Origin: CAYPAV01 sp964408805
GTDB taxonomy: Bacteria > Pseudomonadota > Alphaproteobacteria > UBA8366
NCBI GenBank assembly: GCA_964408805.1
Contig: CAYPAV010000001.1
Coordinates: 496,001-560,000, forward strand
DNA: 64,000 bases
Direction of reading: 5' to 3'
Part shown: in pieces, positions 1 to 9,032 of the stretch
Layout of the letters: every line of letters starts with the position of its first letter
Position numbering within the stretch: the stretch's first letter is position 1
The notes under the pieces: model-generated
Told to the model about the DNA's origin: nothing
The model's database searches: none
The model's input: only the letters and a program-made list of their open reading frames with translations
Translations under genes and position numbers: made by a program

Positions 1-466
1 GCAAGACGGCGAGCGCGAGCGCCGCTTCGTTCATGTGGAGACGGTCGGCGGCGGCATGGGAGCCTCGCCGTTCGGACCCGGGATCGACGGCCATCGGGTT
101 CACATGGGGAATACGATGAACCTTCCCAACGAGGCGGCGGAGGCGGGCCTGCCGCTCCGCATCGAGGCCTATGAACTGATCGAGGGCTCCGGCGGCGCCG
201 GCCGGAACGAGGGCGGCATGGGGGCCCGAAAGGTGATCCGAGCACTTGCCGACGACATCGAGTTCTCGCTGCTCTACGAGCGGGCCCTCCATCCCGCATT
301 CGGGACGGCGGGCGGCAAGCCCGGCCGGACCGCGCGTTTCGCGGTGGAACACACCGACGGCTCGGAAACGCGGCTGTCCTCGAAGACCGTTGCCGGTCGC
401 TTGCGAAAGGGCGAGGCATTGTGGATCGAAACCGCGGGCGGCGGCGGTTGGGGCGATCCCGACTGA
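1..466 (+). CDS. Hydantoinase B/oxoprolinase family protein, C-terminal part
   Basis: The reading frame is open from the window edge and ends at 466, so only about the last 154 residues are present. The visible segment has the glycine-rich stretches of the HyuB family, including GGGMGASPFGPG near the edge, MNLPNEAAEAGLPLR-type sequence, and the typical ending AGGGGWGDP just before the stop. Family members are the large subunit of ATP-dependent hydantoinases or 5-oxoprolinases, which open cyclic amides with a HyuA-type partner. That partner would lie upstream, outside the window. The gene converges on a TauD-type dioxygenase gene 12 bases away. Family call is firm; substrate cannot be told. 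Confidence 0.85.
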   Translation, partial: QDGERERRFVHVETVGGGMGASPFGPGIDGHRVHMGNTMNLPNEAAEAGLPLRIEAYELIEGSGGAGRNEGGMGARKVIRALADDIEFSLLYERALHPAFGTAGGKPGRTARFAVEHTDGSETRLSSKTVAGRLRKGEALWIETAGGGGWGDPD

Positions 467-478
467 TCGGCCTTGCCG

Positions 479-1309
479 TCAGAAGGGCGTCGCGTGCTCG
501 TCCGGCAGATAGAAACCAGTGCGCCGCAGATGCCGGCGCTGGTCTGGCCCAAAGGGGTTGCGGCGATGCATCGTCGACGTGTTGTCCCACATCACGACAT
601 CGCCCGAGGTCCATTCGTGGCGGTAGAGATGTTCGGGCTGGGTCGCATGGGCGGTCAGGGTTTCGACCAAATCCTTGCTATCGGCCTGCGATAGGTCGCC
701 GATGGTCTTGATGTGCATCGGGCTGAGATAGAGGGCCTTCCGCTTCAAATACGGATGGGCGCGGATGAGCGGATGGGTCACATCCGGTATCCGCCGCCGC
801 TCCTCTTCGTTCAGGGGGACGCTCCGTGCCTGCGGTGTCGGTTCCGCGGAATAAACCGCAGTGACGCCGTCGATTTGGCGATGGAGATCCTCGGGGAGAG
901 TGGCATGAGCCGCGGCCAGATCGGAGAAGACCGTCTCTCCGCCTTCGCCGGGCGCCTCGACGCCGAAGAGGACAGTCCCGAAAACCGGTTTTGGCGTATA
1001 GCTTTGATCACTGTGCCAGCCGAGCTCGGTGGTGATGGACCGTTCGCCGCCGCCGGTGTTGGAGAGCTCCATGACCTCTTTCCGATCCTCGGAAAGGAGC
1101 TGGGTCTGGACATGGACGAAAAGCGGTCCGAACCGCTCGGTGAACGCGACCAGCGCATCGTCGTCGAGATCCTGATCCGGGAACACCGCAACCTTGTTGG
1201 TCATCCAAAGATCGCGAATTTCGTTCAACGCCGCGCTTTCTAGCGACGCCGACAGATCAACACCTTCGATGCGGACGCCGAATCCGTTTGCTAGTGTAGT
1301 GACTCGCAT
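479..1309 (-). CDS. TauD/TfdA-family Fe(II)/2-oxoglutarate dioxygenase (copy 1)
   Basis: A 276-residue protein of the TauD/TfdA family, cytoplasmic enzymes that hydroxylate small organic acids using Fe(II), oxygen and 2-oxoglutarate. The iron ligands are visible: H99 and D101 in the GWHSDQSY motif and distal H248 in NTSTMHRR, with the 2-oxoglutarate-binding arginine shortly after (QRRHLRRTGF). The ATG at 1309 is preferred over an upstream frame extension because it gives the family's usual N-terminus (about 20 residues to GVDLS) and avoids running into the next gene. It probably forms an operon with the DJ-1/PfpI gene 31 bases upstream. The substrate is unknown. Two further family members lie at 9.0 and 15.0 kb. 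Confidence 0.88.
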   Translation of the reverse strand: MRVTTLANGFGVRIEGVDLSASLESAALNEIRDLWMTNKVAVFPDQDLDDDALVAFTERFGPLFVHVQTQLLSEDRKEVMELSNTGGGERSITTELGWHSDQSYTPKPVFGTVLFGVEAPGEGGETVFSDLAAAHATLPEDLHRQIDGVTAVYSAEPTPQARSVPLNEEERRRIPDVTHPLIRAHPYLKRKALYLSPMHIKTIGDLSQADSKDLVETLTAHATQPEHLYRHEWTSGDVVMWDNTSTMHRRNPFGPDQRRHLRRTGFYLPDEHATPF

Positions 1310-1340
1310 AAGGACCGATATATTCCCGCGCGGCGATCGA

Positions 1341-1937
1341 TCAAACCGCGGCCGAATAGGGCGGGGCGGGGTCGTATTCCATCCGGTGCTGGACATGGCG
1401 GGCGAATCCGGGATCGTCCATCTGACCGACCACCCAAAGCGTCATGTCGATGCCGGCCGACACTCCGGCGGAGGAAACCACGTTGCCGTCGCGGACGAAG
1501 CGCATGTCGTCGATCACTTCCGCCGCCCCGCCGCGCTCGCGGAGCGTCTCGACGAAACCCCAATGTGTGGTCACGCGTTTTCCCCTGGCGGGCCCGGCCT
1601 CGACCAGCAGCATGGAGCCGGTACAGACACTGGTCACCCAGGTGCAGTCGGGGGCGACCTTGGCGATCCATTCGATGAGCTTTGGGTTGTCGACTTCGAT
1701 GCGCGTCCCCTGGCCGCCCGGCACGACCAGGATATCGAGCGGCGGCGCGTCCGCGAAACTATGATCGGACTCGATGCGAAGCCCCTTGGAGCACTTGATC
1801 AGCCCCCCCGTTTCGGAGATTGTCACGACCCGGCCGCTGCCGCGTTCCGCCGCCGCCATCGTATAAACCTCCCAAGGGCCGATCGCATCGAGCTCCTCCA
1901 ATTTATCGAACAGCAAGATGCCGGTGGTATAAGTCAT
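1341..1937 (-). CDS. DJ-1/PfpI family protein, isonitrile hydratase-like
   Basis: A 198-residue class I glutamine amidotransferase-like protein of the DJ-1/PfpI superfamily. The nucleophile elbow SVCTGS has the conserved cysteine at C105, followed by a G-rich TTHWGF segment, which resembles isonitrile (cyclohexyl isocyanide) hydratases and the N-terminal half of AraC-like GATase regulators. There is no AraC DNA-binding domain, so a stand-alone enzyme is favoured. The ATG at 1937 is preceded by GGGAGAG at suitable spacing. It lies directly upstream of the TauD-type gene and is probably co-transcribed with it. It is divergent from the DHA2 exporter, with about 160 bases between starts. Whether isonitriles are the real substrate is not shown by the sequence. 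Confidence 0.8.
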   Translation of the reverse strand: MTYTTGILLFDKLEELDAIGPWEVYTMAAAERGSGRVVTISETGGLIKCSKGLRIESDHSFADAPPLDILVVPGGQGTRIEVDNPKLIEWIAKVAPDCTWVTSVCTGSMLLVEAGPARGKRVTTHWGFVETLRERGGAAEVIDDMRFVRDGNVVSSAGVSAGIDMTLWVVGQMDDPGFARHVQHRMEYDPAPPYSAAV

Positions 1938-2097
1938 TCGATGCTCTCCCGCTTCGCTGAAGGCGTTTTCCCGGCCAAAACAAAGCACAGATATCCGGCG
2001 CTGTCGCGATGATTTGGCAAAATCGCTTTTCTTGTGGAGACTCGTCCGTCTTCATGTTGCCGCATGTTGCCGCCGCACTGAAAGGATAGAATCGTTT

Positions 2098-3648
2098 ATG
2101 GCGCCAGATGACGCCAATTCATTGACCGAACGGGGATCGCTCTATCGCGCGCTGGTCCTGGTGGCAGGGCTATCCGCCTTTTTCACCGTGGTGTTCTCCA
2201 GCACCATGGTGAATGTCGCGATCCCTCATGTGATGGGCACCTTCGGCGTCGGCCAGGACAAGGCGCAGTTTCTCTCGACGGCGTTTCTGGCGACGACGAC
2301 GACGACGCTGCTGTTGAATTCCTGGCTGATCGCGCGGATCGGCCAGCCCCGCGCCTTCAACTGGTCGCTCATTCTGTTTTGTATTGGCAGCGCTATATGC
2401 GGGTTCGGTCCGTCGCTCGAGCTCATCATCTTCGGGCGGATCATTCAGGGATTTGCCGCCGGCATCATCCAGCCTCTGGTGATGGTCCTTCTCCTTCAGA
2501 TTTTCCCACCCGAGCGGCGCGGCCTCGCGATGGCGCTCTTCAGTATGGGGGTGGTGTTCGCGCTTGGTCTCGGCCCCGCGATCGGCGGTATCACGATCGA
2601 TAATCTGAACTGGCGCTACATCTTCGTGGTGCCGATTCCGACGACCGTGTTGGCTTTGGCGCTCGGCGTCCTGTTCATGCCCGAGCGCCCGCAGTCGGAG
2701 ACCGCCGGACCGTTCGATTTGCTCGGCTATGCGCTTATGTGTACCGCCGTCTTTTGTCTCATGACCATTATCGGCAATGGTCAGCGCGACGGCTGGGTCT
2801 CGGACGAGATCTTGACTCTGTTCGCCGTCATGCTGGCGACGGGTATCGGTTTCTTTCTTTCGCAGCGACGCCGGGACTCAAACCTGCTCGATCTCGAGCT
2901 CTTTCGGAACCCGCGGTTCGTGACGGCGATCTCGATCTCCTTCATGTTCGGCTTCGGCAGTTTCGCGACGGTCTATATCTTCCCGGTCTTCGGCCAGATC
3001 GTGCAGGGCTATACCGCGACCGTGGCCGGCTCCCTGTTGTTGCCTGGCAGTCTCTTCGCGGCCTTTTTCCTGCCGATCGCCGGGCGGCTCGCCGATCAGT
3101 TTCCGCCTCAGACCATAATCATCATGGGCATGGTGATTTTTGTGGCAAGTGTCATCCTGATGGCCGACGCGGATGTCGATACCATATTCTGGAGCATCGC
3201 CTTCTATCTACTGATCGGCCGGATCGGCGTGGCCCTGGTTTCGCCCGCGGTGAACAGCGCCGCCCTCGCCGCCTTGGCGCCGGCGCAGCTCAACAAGGGG
3301 GCCGGTCTCGCCAATCTCTTCCTCATGCTGGGCGGCTCCTGCGGCATCAGCGTGCTGGTGGTCGTTCTGGAACGGCGGGTCCAGTTTCACGGCGATGCCT
3401 TCGCCGCGACCCAGACATCCGACAATGCCGCGATGCGGGAGATGATGGGCACCGTCCACCGGGTGCTGAACCAGGAAGGCATTCCCCAAGCGCTGCAGGA
3501 TCCGGTTGCGCTCAATTATCTCGGCAAGGTCGTCCACGCCCAAGCCAATACGCTCGGCTTTCAGGACGGCTTCATCGCGGTTGCGATCGCGAGTACGCTC
3601 ACCGTCTTGCCGACCCTTCTTCTCAGCCGAATCAAGCGGCGCTCTTAA
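2098..3648 (+). CDS. DHA2-family MFS drug exporter (stand-alone copy)
   Basis: A 516-residue inner-membrane permease with about 14 hydrophobic segments, typical of the EmrB/QacA (DHA2) proton-coupled drug exporters. It has the early NVAIPHVMG motif and the family motif C form GLGPAIGG in transmembrane segment 5. The start at 2098 follows GAAAGGA; a longer frame from 2014 lacks family similarity. Its C-terminal 60 residues (SDNAA... VVHAQANTLGFQDGF) match the four DHA2 permeases at 19-25 kb, so all five are close paralogues. No HlyD-type adaptor lies beside it. It converges on the FAD oxidoreductase gene with 8 bases between stops. The exported compound is unknown. Confidence 0.9.
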   Translation: MAPDDANSLTERGSLYRALVLVAGLSAFFTVVFSSTMVNVAIPHVMGTFGVGQDKAQFLSTAFLATTTTTLLLNSWLIARIGQPRAFNWSLILFCIGSAICGFGPSLELIIFGRIIQGFAAGIIQPLVMVLLLQIFPPERRGLAMALFSMGVVFALGLGPAIGGITIDNLNWRYIFVVPIPTTVLALALGVLFMPERPQSETAGPFDLLGYALMCTAVFCLMTIIGNGQRDGWVSDEILTLFAVMLATGIGFFLSQRRRDSNLLDLELFRNPRFVTAISISFMFGFGSFATVYIFPVFGQIVQGYTATVAGSLLLPGSLFAAFFLPIAGRLADQFPPQTIIIMGMVIFVASVILMADADVDTIFWSIAFYLLIGRIGVALVSPAVNSAALAALAPAQLNKGAGLANLFLMLGGSCGISVLVVVLERRVQFHGDAFAATQTSDNAAMREMMGTVHRVLNQEGIPQALQDPVALNYLGKVVHAQANTLGFQDGFIAVAIASTLTVLPTLLLSRIKRRS

Positions 3649-3656
3649 TACCCCGC

Positions 3657-4958
3657 TCAAACGACCGATTTGGCGAAGATCTCGATCGGCGACCCGTCGG
3701 TGAAGCGGGATAGGCGGAAGGGCGAAAGGTCGACCCGGGGTGGATGTCCCATGACCAGCTCCGACATCAATAGTCCGGTCGCCGCCCCCATGCCGAAGCC
3801 GTGGCCGGAAAAGCCGCTGGCGATGTAATAGCCTTCCAGCCCCTCAACGCCGCTCCAGACCGGGATCGCATCCGGCGTGACATCGATCATGCCGGCCCAG
3901 CCTTCGGCGATCCGAAGGTCGCCCAGTTGCGGAAACCGGCGCCGGGCTTCCCCGAGGATGTCGTTCAGGGTCGCCCGGTCGGGAGTGGGGTCGAGAACGC
4001 GGTGGGTCTCGAAGGGTGTGACTTGGTCTCCGTGCCAGCGCCGCGGGCGAACGAGTTCCTCGAAGAAGGCCTTGTTGAACCGGAGACGCATGTCGGACTG
4101 GGTCTGACGCGCCGGAAGGAAGGATCGAAAATACCGGATTGCGTCGGGCACGATCTCGAAGATGCCGCTGCCCGAACGGCCGATCGTATAGCCGCCGTCC
4201 TGGCGCCGCCGGAAGGCGGCCGCCGACGAGCCGACATTGCTTTCGGTGGCGAGCGGCGTCGGTTCGGTCCGCAGCACGGAGCTTCGAACCTTGAGCTGGG
4301 GGAAACCGAATCCAAGATTGCGGCTGAACAGGCTCGACCAGGCGCCGGCCGCGCAGACCACCGATTGGCAGGTAATCTCGCCCTTCTCGGTGACAACGCC
4401 CGTTACCCGGCCGGCGGCTTGCTCGACCGTCCGCACCGCGCATTCGGTCAGGACGACGCCGCCCAGGCGCTCGACCGCCTTCGCGATCGCGAGGGCCGCC
4501 TTCTCCGGTTCGGCCCGCCCGTCCGAGGGCGTGTACAGGGCGCCTTTCCATTGTCGTCCCTCGGCCCCGATCTGGCGGTCGACCTCGTCCGGCGAGAGCA
4601 TCCGGCTGTCGAGCTGATAGTCCTTGGCAAAACCGAGCCAGCGTTCGAAATGTGCCAGATCCCCATCGTCCTCGGCCAGATAGACCGTGCCGCCCTGGTG
4701 CCAGCCGATATCCGCCTCGATCTCCTGCTCCAGTGATTCCCAGATGCGGAGCGATTCGATGATCGCCGGCAATTCGCGCGGGTCCCGGCCCTGCTTTCGG
4801 ACCCAGCCCCAGTTCCGCGAGGACTGCTCGCCGCCGACCCGGCCCTTTTCGCAGAGAACGACCGGGATGCCTTCCTTGGCCAGGAAATAGGCGGTCATCG
4901 TACCGGCGATGCCGGCGCCGATGACGACGACTTCGGTTTGCATGGGAAATTCGCTCAC
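3657..4958 (-). CDS. FAD-dependent oxidoreductase of the DAO (glycine/D-amino acid oxidase) family
   Basis: A 433-residue DAO-superfamily flavoenzyme. The N-terminal dinucleotide fold is seen as VVVIGAGIAGTMTAYFLA (about residues 10-27), followed by the RNWGWVRKQGR segment found in DadA/GlpD-like proteins. Near the C-terminus is GYYIASGFSGHGFGMG, the second FAD-contacting motif. Such enzymes oxidise amines, D-amino acids or N-methyl amino acids. The start is taken as GTG at 4958 because AAGGTG lies 7 bases upstream; an ATG five codons later has no ribosome-binding site. It may be co-transcribed with the acyl-CoA dehydrogenase gene 118 bases upstream. The substrate is not predictable. Confidence 0.87.
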   Translation of the reverse strand: MSEFPMQTEVVVIGAGIAGTMTAYFLAKEGIPVVLCEKGRVGGEQSSRNWGWVRKQGRDPRELPAIIESLRIWESLEQEIEADIGWHQGGTVYLAEDDGDLAHFERWLGFAKDYQLDSRMLSPDEVDRQIGAEGRQWKGALYTPSDGRAEPEKAALAIAKAVERLGGVVLTECAVRTVEQAAGRVTGVVTEKGEITCQSVVCAAGAWSSLFSRNLGFGFPQLKVRSSVLRTEPTPLATESNVGSSAAAFRRRQDGGYTIGRSGSGIFEIVPDAIRYFRSFLPARQTQSDMRLRFNKAFFEELVRPRRWHGDQVTPFETHRVLDPTPDRATLNDILGEARRRFPQLGDLRIAEGWAGMIDVTPDAIPVWSGVEGLEGYYIASGFSGHGFGMGAATGLLMSELVMGHPPRVDLSPFRLSRFTDGSPIEIFAKSVV

Positions 4959-5076
4959 GGGATGACACCTTGGAATTGCTCGGCCGAGCGTCGGGGAGAC
5001 GCGCGAAAAGACTAGCGCGAATCATCTTGGTCGATCCAGGCCGCTCGGGCCGCGCGCCCGGTTCCCGGCCGTCTGC

Positions 5077-6297
5077 CTAGAGTCCCAGCTCCGCCTTGGC
5101 GATGATGTTGTGCTGGATCTCGTTCGAGCCGGAATAGATCGAGACTTTTCGGAAGTGAAGATAGGTGGGCATGCAGCCATTGGCGTATTCGGCGCCGATC
5201 GGCGGCTCGTTCCAGCCATCGCTAAGCGCCGAGAGGACATAGGGCGCGGCGTAGTAACCGAGCGCCATCATCTTCAATTCCGTCAGGCGCTGGAGGATCT
5301 CGGAGTTGCGGATCTTGAATATATTGGCTTCCGCGCCGAGTGCCTTGCCGCCCAGTTCCCCGTCGCTCGAATATTTGTCGATCGCCCGCAGGGTGAATGT
5401 CTCGAGCGTGCGCAGTTCCAGTTCAACCTCGGCGACCGTGCGCGAGAAATCGGGATCTTCCGCGAGCGGCCGGCCGCCGTTCTGCTCGTCATCAGCGGCA
5501 ATTGCCTTCAACTGGCGCAACAGCGTCTTTTGGGTGCCGAGCGAGCCGCCGGACATCCGTTCATGGGCCAAGAGATACTTGCCGATCGACCAGCCTTCAT
5601 CGACCACGCCCACGGTGTTTTCAACGGGGACGCGAACATCGGTGTAGAACACCTGGTTTGTCTCGTGTAGGCCATCCATCAGAATGATCGGCCGAATCTC
5701 GATTCCCGACGTTTTCAAATCGACCAGGATGAAGGTGATGCCTTCCTGCTTCCGCCCGGCGCTCGACGTGCGCGCCAACAAGAAACACCAATCGGCCCAA
5801 TGCGCCTTGGTGGTCCACATCTTCGACCCGTTGATCACCCATTCGTCGCCGTCGCGAACCGCCGTCGTCTTGAGCGAAGCGAGGTCGGAACCGGCCCCCG
5901 GCTCGGAATAGCCCTGACACCAGACATGATCGCCCGCGAGCATCGGCGGCAGGAAGCGTTGCTGCTGAGCCTCGGTGCCGAAGCCCATGAGGACCGGGCC
6001 GCACATGTTGATGCCGAAGGTGACCAGCCGCGGGGCGCCGGCAAACCCCAACTCCTCGTCGAAGATGTACTTCTGGGTCAATGTCCAGCCGGGACCACCG
6101 TGTTCGGCCGGCCAGTTGGGCGCCACCCAGCCCTTTCGATAAAGAATTCGATGCCAGCCGATAACGTCGTCCCGCTGCATCTCGATGCCGTTCTCGACCT
6201 TGTATTTCAGCTCGGCCGGCGTCGCCTCGCGAAGATATGAACGGACCTCCCCGCGAAACTCTTCGTCCGCAGCGCTGAATGTCGTATCCACTTTCAT
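5077..6297 (-). CDS. Acyl-CoA dehydrogenase family protein
   Basis: A 406-residue flavoprotein with the complete acyl-CoA dehydrogenase layout: an N-terminal helical domain, the middle beta domain with GYSEPGAGSDLASLKT (FAD contact), and the C-terminal helical bundle ending in SGSNEIQHNIIAKAELGL. It would oxidise an acyl-CoA at the alpha-beta bond and pass electrons to electron-transfer flavoprotein. In the final motif the place of the classic catalytic Glu (YEGT in medium-chain enzymes) is taken by Ser (YSGS), as in many bacterial FadE relatives. ATG 6297 is preferred over a TTG 14 codons upstream; GGGGGAGG sits directly against this ATG, so spacing is poor. The substrate may be a branched or aromatic acyl-CoA (inference). 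Confidence 0.88.
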   Translation of the reverse strand: MKVDTTFSAADEEFRGEVRSYLREATPAELKYKVENGIEMQRDDVIGWHRILYRKGWVAPNWPAEHGGPGWTLTQKYIFDEELGFAGAPRLVTFGINMCGPVLMGFGTEAQQQRFLPPMLAGDHVWCQGYSEPGAGSDLASLKTTAVRDGDEWVINGSKMWTTKAHWADWCFLLARTSSAGRKQEGITFILVDLKTSGIEIRPIILMDGLHETNQVFYTDVRVPVENTVGVVDEGWSIGKYLLAHERMSGGSLGTQKTLLRQLKAIAADDEQNGGRPLAEDPDFSRTVAEVELELRTLETFTLRAIDKYSSDGELGGKALGAEANIFKIRNSEILQRLTELKMMALGYYAAPYVLSALSDGWNEPPIGAEYANGCMPTYLHFRKVSIYSGSNEIQHNIIAKAELGL

Positions 6298-6400
6298 CCT
6301 CCCCCGGAATTCCTTTGACGAAATATTAATAAAATTCAACCAGCATTGACACGAAAACCCAGAGTCGGAACGATCGGATCACGGTTGGAAGGCGATCCGG

Positions 6401-8944
6401 ATGAAGGAACGGCGGAAATTTATCCTGCTGCTCGCCATCATGGCGAGCGTTGCCGCGTTGGCCGCCGGCTTTTCGGTTTGGGTTCTCTACCGGGCGGCCT
6501 TGGAGCAATCGCGCGCGAGTTTGCTCGCGCTCGTGCAAAGTCAGGCGCATTTGATCGAAGCCATCGCCCGACATGAAGCCAACGAATACGAGACCGAAAG
6601 CGAGCTTGCCGCCACGCTAACGGAGTTCATCCAATCTCGTTCGCGAAGAGTCGGGTTTGGCGAAAGCGGCGAGTTCGTCATCGGCCGCAAGGTCGGTGGC
6701 AAGATCGTCTTTCTTCTTCCGCCCCGGTTTCCGGAACGTGGCGCGCGCAAGCCGATCCCGTTCGAGACGGATGTCGCGGAGCCCATGCGCCGGTCCCTGA
6801 CGGGACGTTCCGGGACCTTGATCGGTCCCGACTACGGCGGCGCCAAGGTCTTGGCGGCGTATGTGCCTCTCGAACTTACCAAGCTCGGTATCGTCGCGAA
6901 GATCGATGTTCGCGAAATCCAGGCGCCCTTTATCAAAGCGCTGCTGATCAGTCTCGCCGGAGCCGCGGTACTCATACTGGTCGGGGTCATCCTCTTCCGG
7001 CGCATCAGCAATCCCATCGCCACGCAACTGGAAAATACCGTCGCGGACCTCGCATCCGCGCAACGAATTGCCGGTCTTGGGAACTGGGAATGGAAAATCG
7101 ACACCAACGAACTCAACTGGTCGGACGAGGTATTCCGGATATTCGGTCTTACCCCCCAGGCGTTTACGCCGACATATCAGGATCTGCTCAATGCCGTGCA
7201 TCCCGACGATCGAGAGCGGGTGCACCGGGTCTTCGATGCGGCGAAGACCAACCATACGCGCTACAGCATCGACCATCGCATTGTTCGTCCCGACGGCAGC
7301 GAGCGCGTCGTTCACGACGAAGGGGATGAAATTCAAGACGCGGCCGGTAAACCCGTTCGCATGATCGGAACCATCCAGGACATCACCGCGCGCGCAGGCG
7401 CGGAGGAACGAGCGGCAACGGCGCATGCCCGCCTGCTGGATGCCGTCGATACGATATCCGAGGGGTTCGTTCTTTTCGACGCCGAGGACCGTCTCGTGAT
7501 CTGCAACGAACGTTATCGCCAGATGCATCCGCAGACGGCGGATCTTTTCCAACCGGGGATCACCTTCGAGGAGCTGCAATTTGCCTGGCGGGACCGCGGC
7601 ATGTTTGATCCCGAGTTTGGTCCCGCCGAGCAACAGATACAGGAACGATTGGAGCGCCATTGCAATCCCAGAGGTCCCTTCGAATTGAAGGCCGCCGACC
7701 GCTGGCTGCGGATCGAGGAGCGCGTCACGAGCGAGGGCGGCATCGTCGGCATTCGGACCGATATCACGGAGCTGAAAAACGCCGAAGCGGATTTGCGGGA
7801 GAGCGCGGCAAGGTTTCGCGATTTGACGGACGCGGCGTCCGACTGGTTTTGGGAGACCGACGCGGATCTCAAATTCAGTTTCTTTTCCGATCGATTCGAA
7901 GATATCGTCGGGGTGCTGGCGACGACGCTACTCGGGAAATCACGGCGGGAACTCCTCGATGAAGGCGATCCCGTGATCGACGACATCGCCACGGCCGAGG
8001 ATTGGCGGCGGCACCTCGCGGAGATGGATGCGCACGAACCCATTCGAAATTTCAGGCATTCGCGGCGGCTCAAGGGCGGCGATACGGTTTATGTCTCGAT
8101 CAATGCCAATCCGGTTTTCGACAAGGACGGGAACTTCAAGGGTTATCGCGGTACCGGCAGCGACATCACCAATCAACTGAACATGGAAATGGCGCTGGCC
8201 CGTCAGGAGGAGGAACTGCGGAAAGCGCTCGTTCGTGCGGAAGAGGCGAATGTGGCGAAATCGCAATTTCTGGCCACGATGAGCCACGAGCTGCGAACCC
8301 CGCTCAACGGCATTCTCGGCTTTTCCGAGGTTCTCGAAAGACAGTTCTTCGGTCCGGTCGGTTCGGAAAAATACATAGAATACGCCCAGGCCATTCATTC
8401 GAGCGGCGCGCATCTGCTCGACCTAGTGAACGACATCCTCGATATCACGAAGATCGAGGTTGGCGAATTTGCGATCGATCGGGAATCGTTGGATTTCAAA
8501 TCCGTACTGGACGAATCCCTGCAGTCGATTCAGGTTCAGGGGGAGGAAAGAGGAATAGTCCTGACATCCGAATTTCCGGCGGGCTCTCCCTCGGTGTCGG
8601 CAGATCGACGCGCTCTCAAACAAATCCTTCTCAATCTACTGTCGAATGCGGTCAAATTCACGGGCGATGGCGGACGGGTTGCCGTCACCGCGGCGACCGC
8701 CAACGGACACTGTGAATTCAGCGTCAGCGATACCGGGATCGGAATTTCGGCGGAGCGGATTCCCCATGTGACCCGCCCCTTCGAGACCGCGGGCGCCGAC
8801 CCCTACATTCGAAGCGAAGGGGTTGGGCTTGGATTGGCGATAACCCAAGCGCTCGTCAATCTTCACGGCGGAACAATTGTCATCGAAAGCATTGTCGACG
8901 AGGGCACCACGGTGAGCGTTCGAATTCCGAACGGTTCGGCCTGA
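6401..8944 (+). CDS. Membrane sensor histidine kinase with three PAS domains
   Basis: An 847-residue inner-membrane histidine kinase. It has a transmembrane helix at about residues 8-28, a presumed periplasmic sensor region of about 150 residues, a second helix at about 180-200, PAS domains near 221-335, 343-455 and 470-600, and the kinase core. The phospho-accepting H629 lies in the SHELRTPLNG box, N749 in the ATP-binding N box, and DTGIGIS marks the G1 box. There is no receiver domain in the protein and no response regulator gene nearby, so its partner must be encoded elsewhere. ATG 6401 follows GGAAG at 9 bases. It is divergent from the acyl-CoA dehydrogenase gene. The signal is unknown; PAS2 looks like the PAS_7 type. 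Confidence 0.92.
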   Translation: MKERRKFILLLAIMASVAALAAGFSVWVLYRAALEQSRASLLALVQSQAHLIEAIARHEANEYETESELAATLTEFIQSRSRRVGFGESGEFVIGRKVGGKIVFLLPPRFPERGARKPIPFETDVAEPMRRSLTGRSGTLIGPDYGGAKVLAAYVPLELTKLGIVAKIDVREIQAPFIKALLISLAGAAVLILVGVILFRRISNPIATQLENTVADLASAQRIAGLGNWEWKIDTNELNWSDEVFRIFGLTPQAFTPTYQDLLNAVHPDDRERVHRVFDAAKTNHTRYSIDHRIVRPDGSERVVHDEGDEIQDAAGKPVRMIGTIQDITARAGAEERAATAHARLLDAVDTISEGFVLFDAEDRLVICNERYRQMHPQTADLFQPGITFEELQFAWRDRGMFDPEFGPAEQQIQERLERHCNPRGPFELKAADRWLRIEERVTSEGGIVGIRTDITELKNAEADLRESAARFRDLTDAASDWFWETDADLKFSFFSDRFEDIVGVLATTLLGKSRRELLDEGDPVIDDIATAEDWRRHLAEMDAHEPIRNFRHSRRLKGGDTVYVSINANPVFDKDGNFKGYRGTGSDITNQLNMEMALARQEEELRKALVRAEEANVAKSQFLATMSHELRTPLNGILGFSEVLERQFFGPVGSEKYIEYAQAIHSSGAHLLDLVNDILDITKIEVGEFAIDRESLDFKSVLDESLQSIQVQGEERGIVLTSEFPAGSPSVSADRRALKQILLNLLSNAVKFTGDGGRVAVTAATANGHCEFSVSDTGIGISAERIPHVTRPFETAGADPYIRSEGVGLGLAITQALVNLHGGTIVIESIVDEGTTVSVRIPNGSA

Positions 8945-9032
8945 CCTTTTTGGCCGTGCCTGCGGCTTGATCGAGCTTCCGGCACCGCCATTCTCTCTGT
9001 ACACGAACCGACAATATCAACGAGGTATTCCC

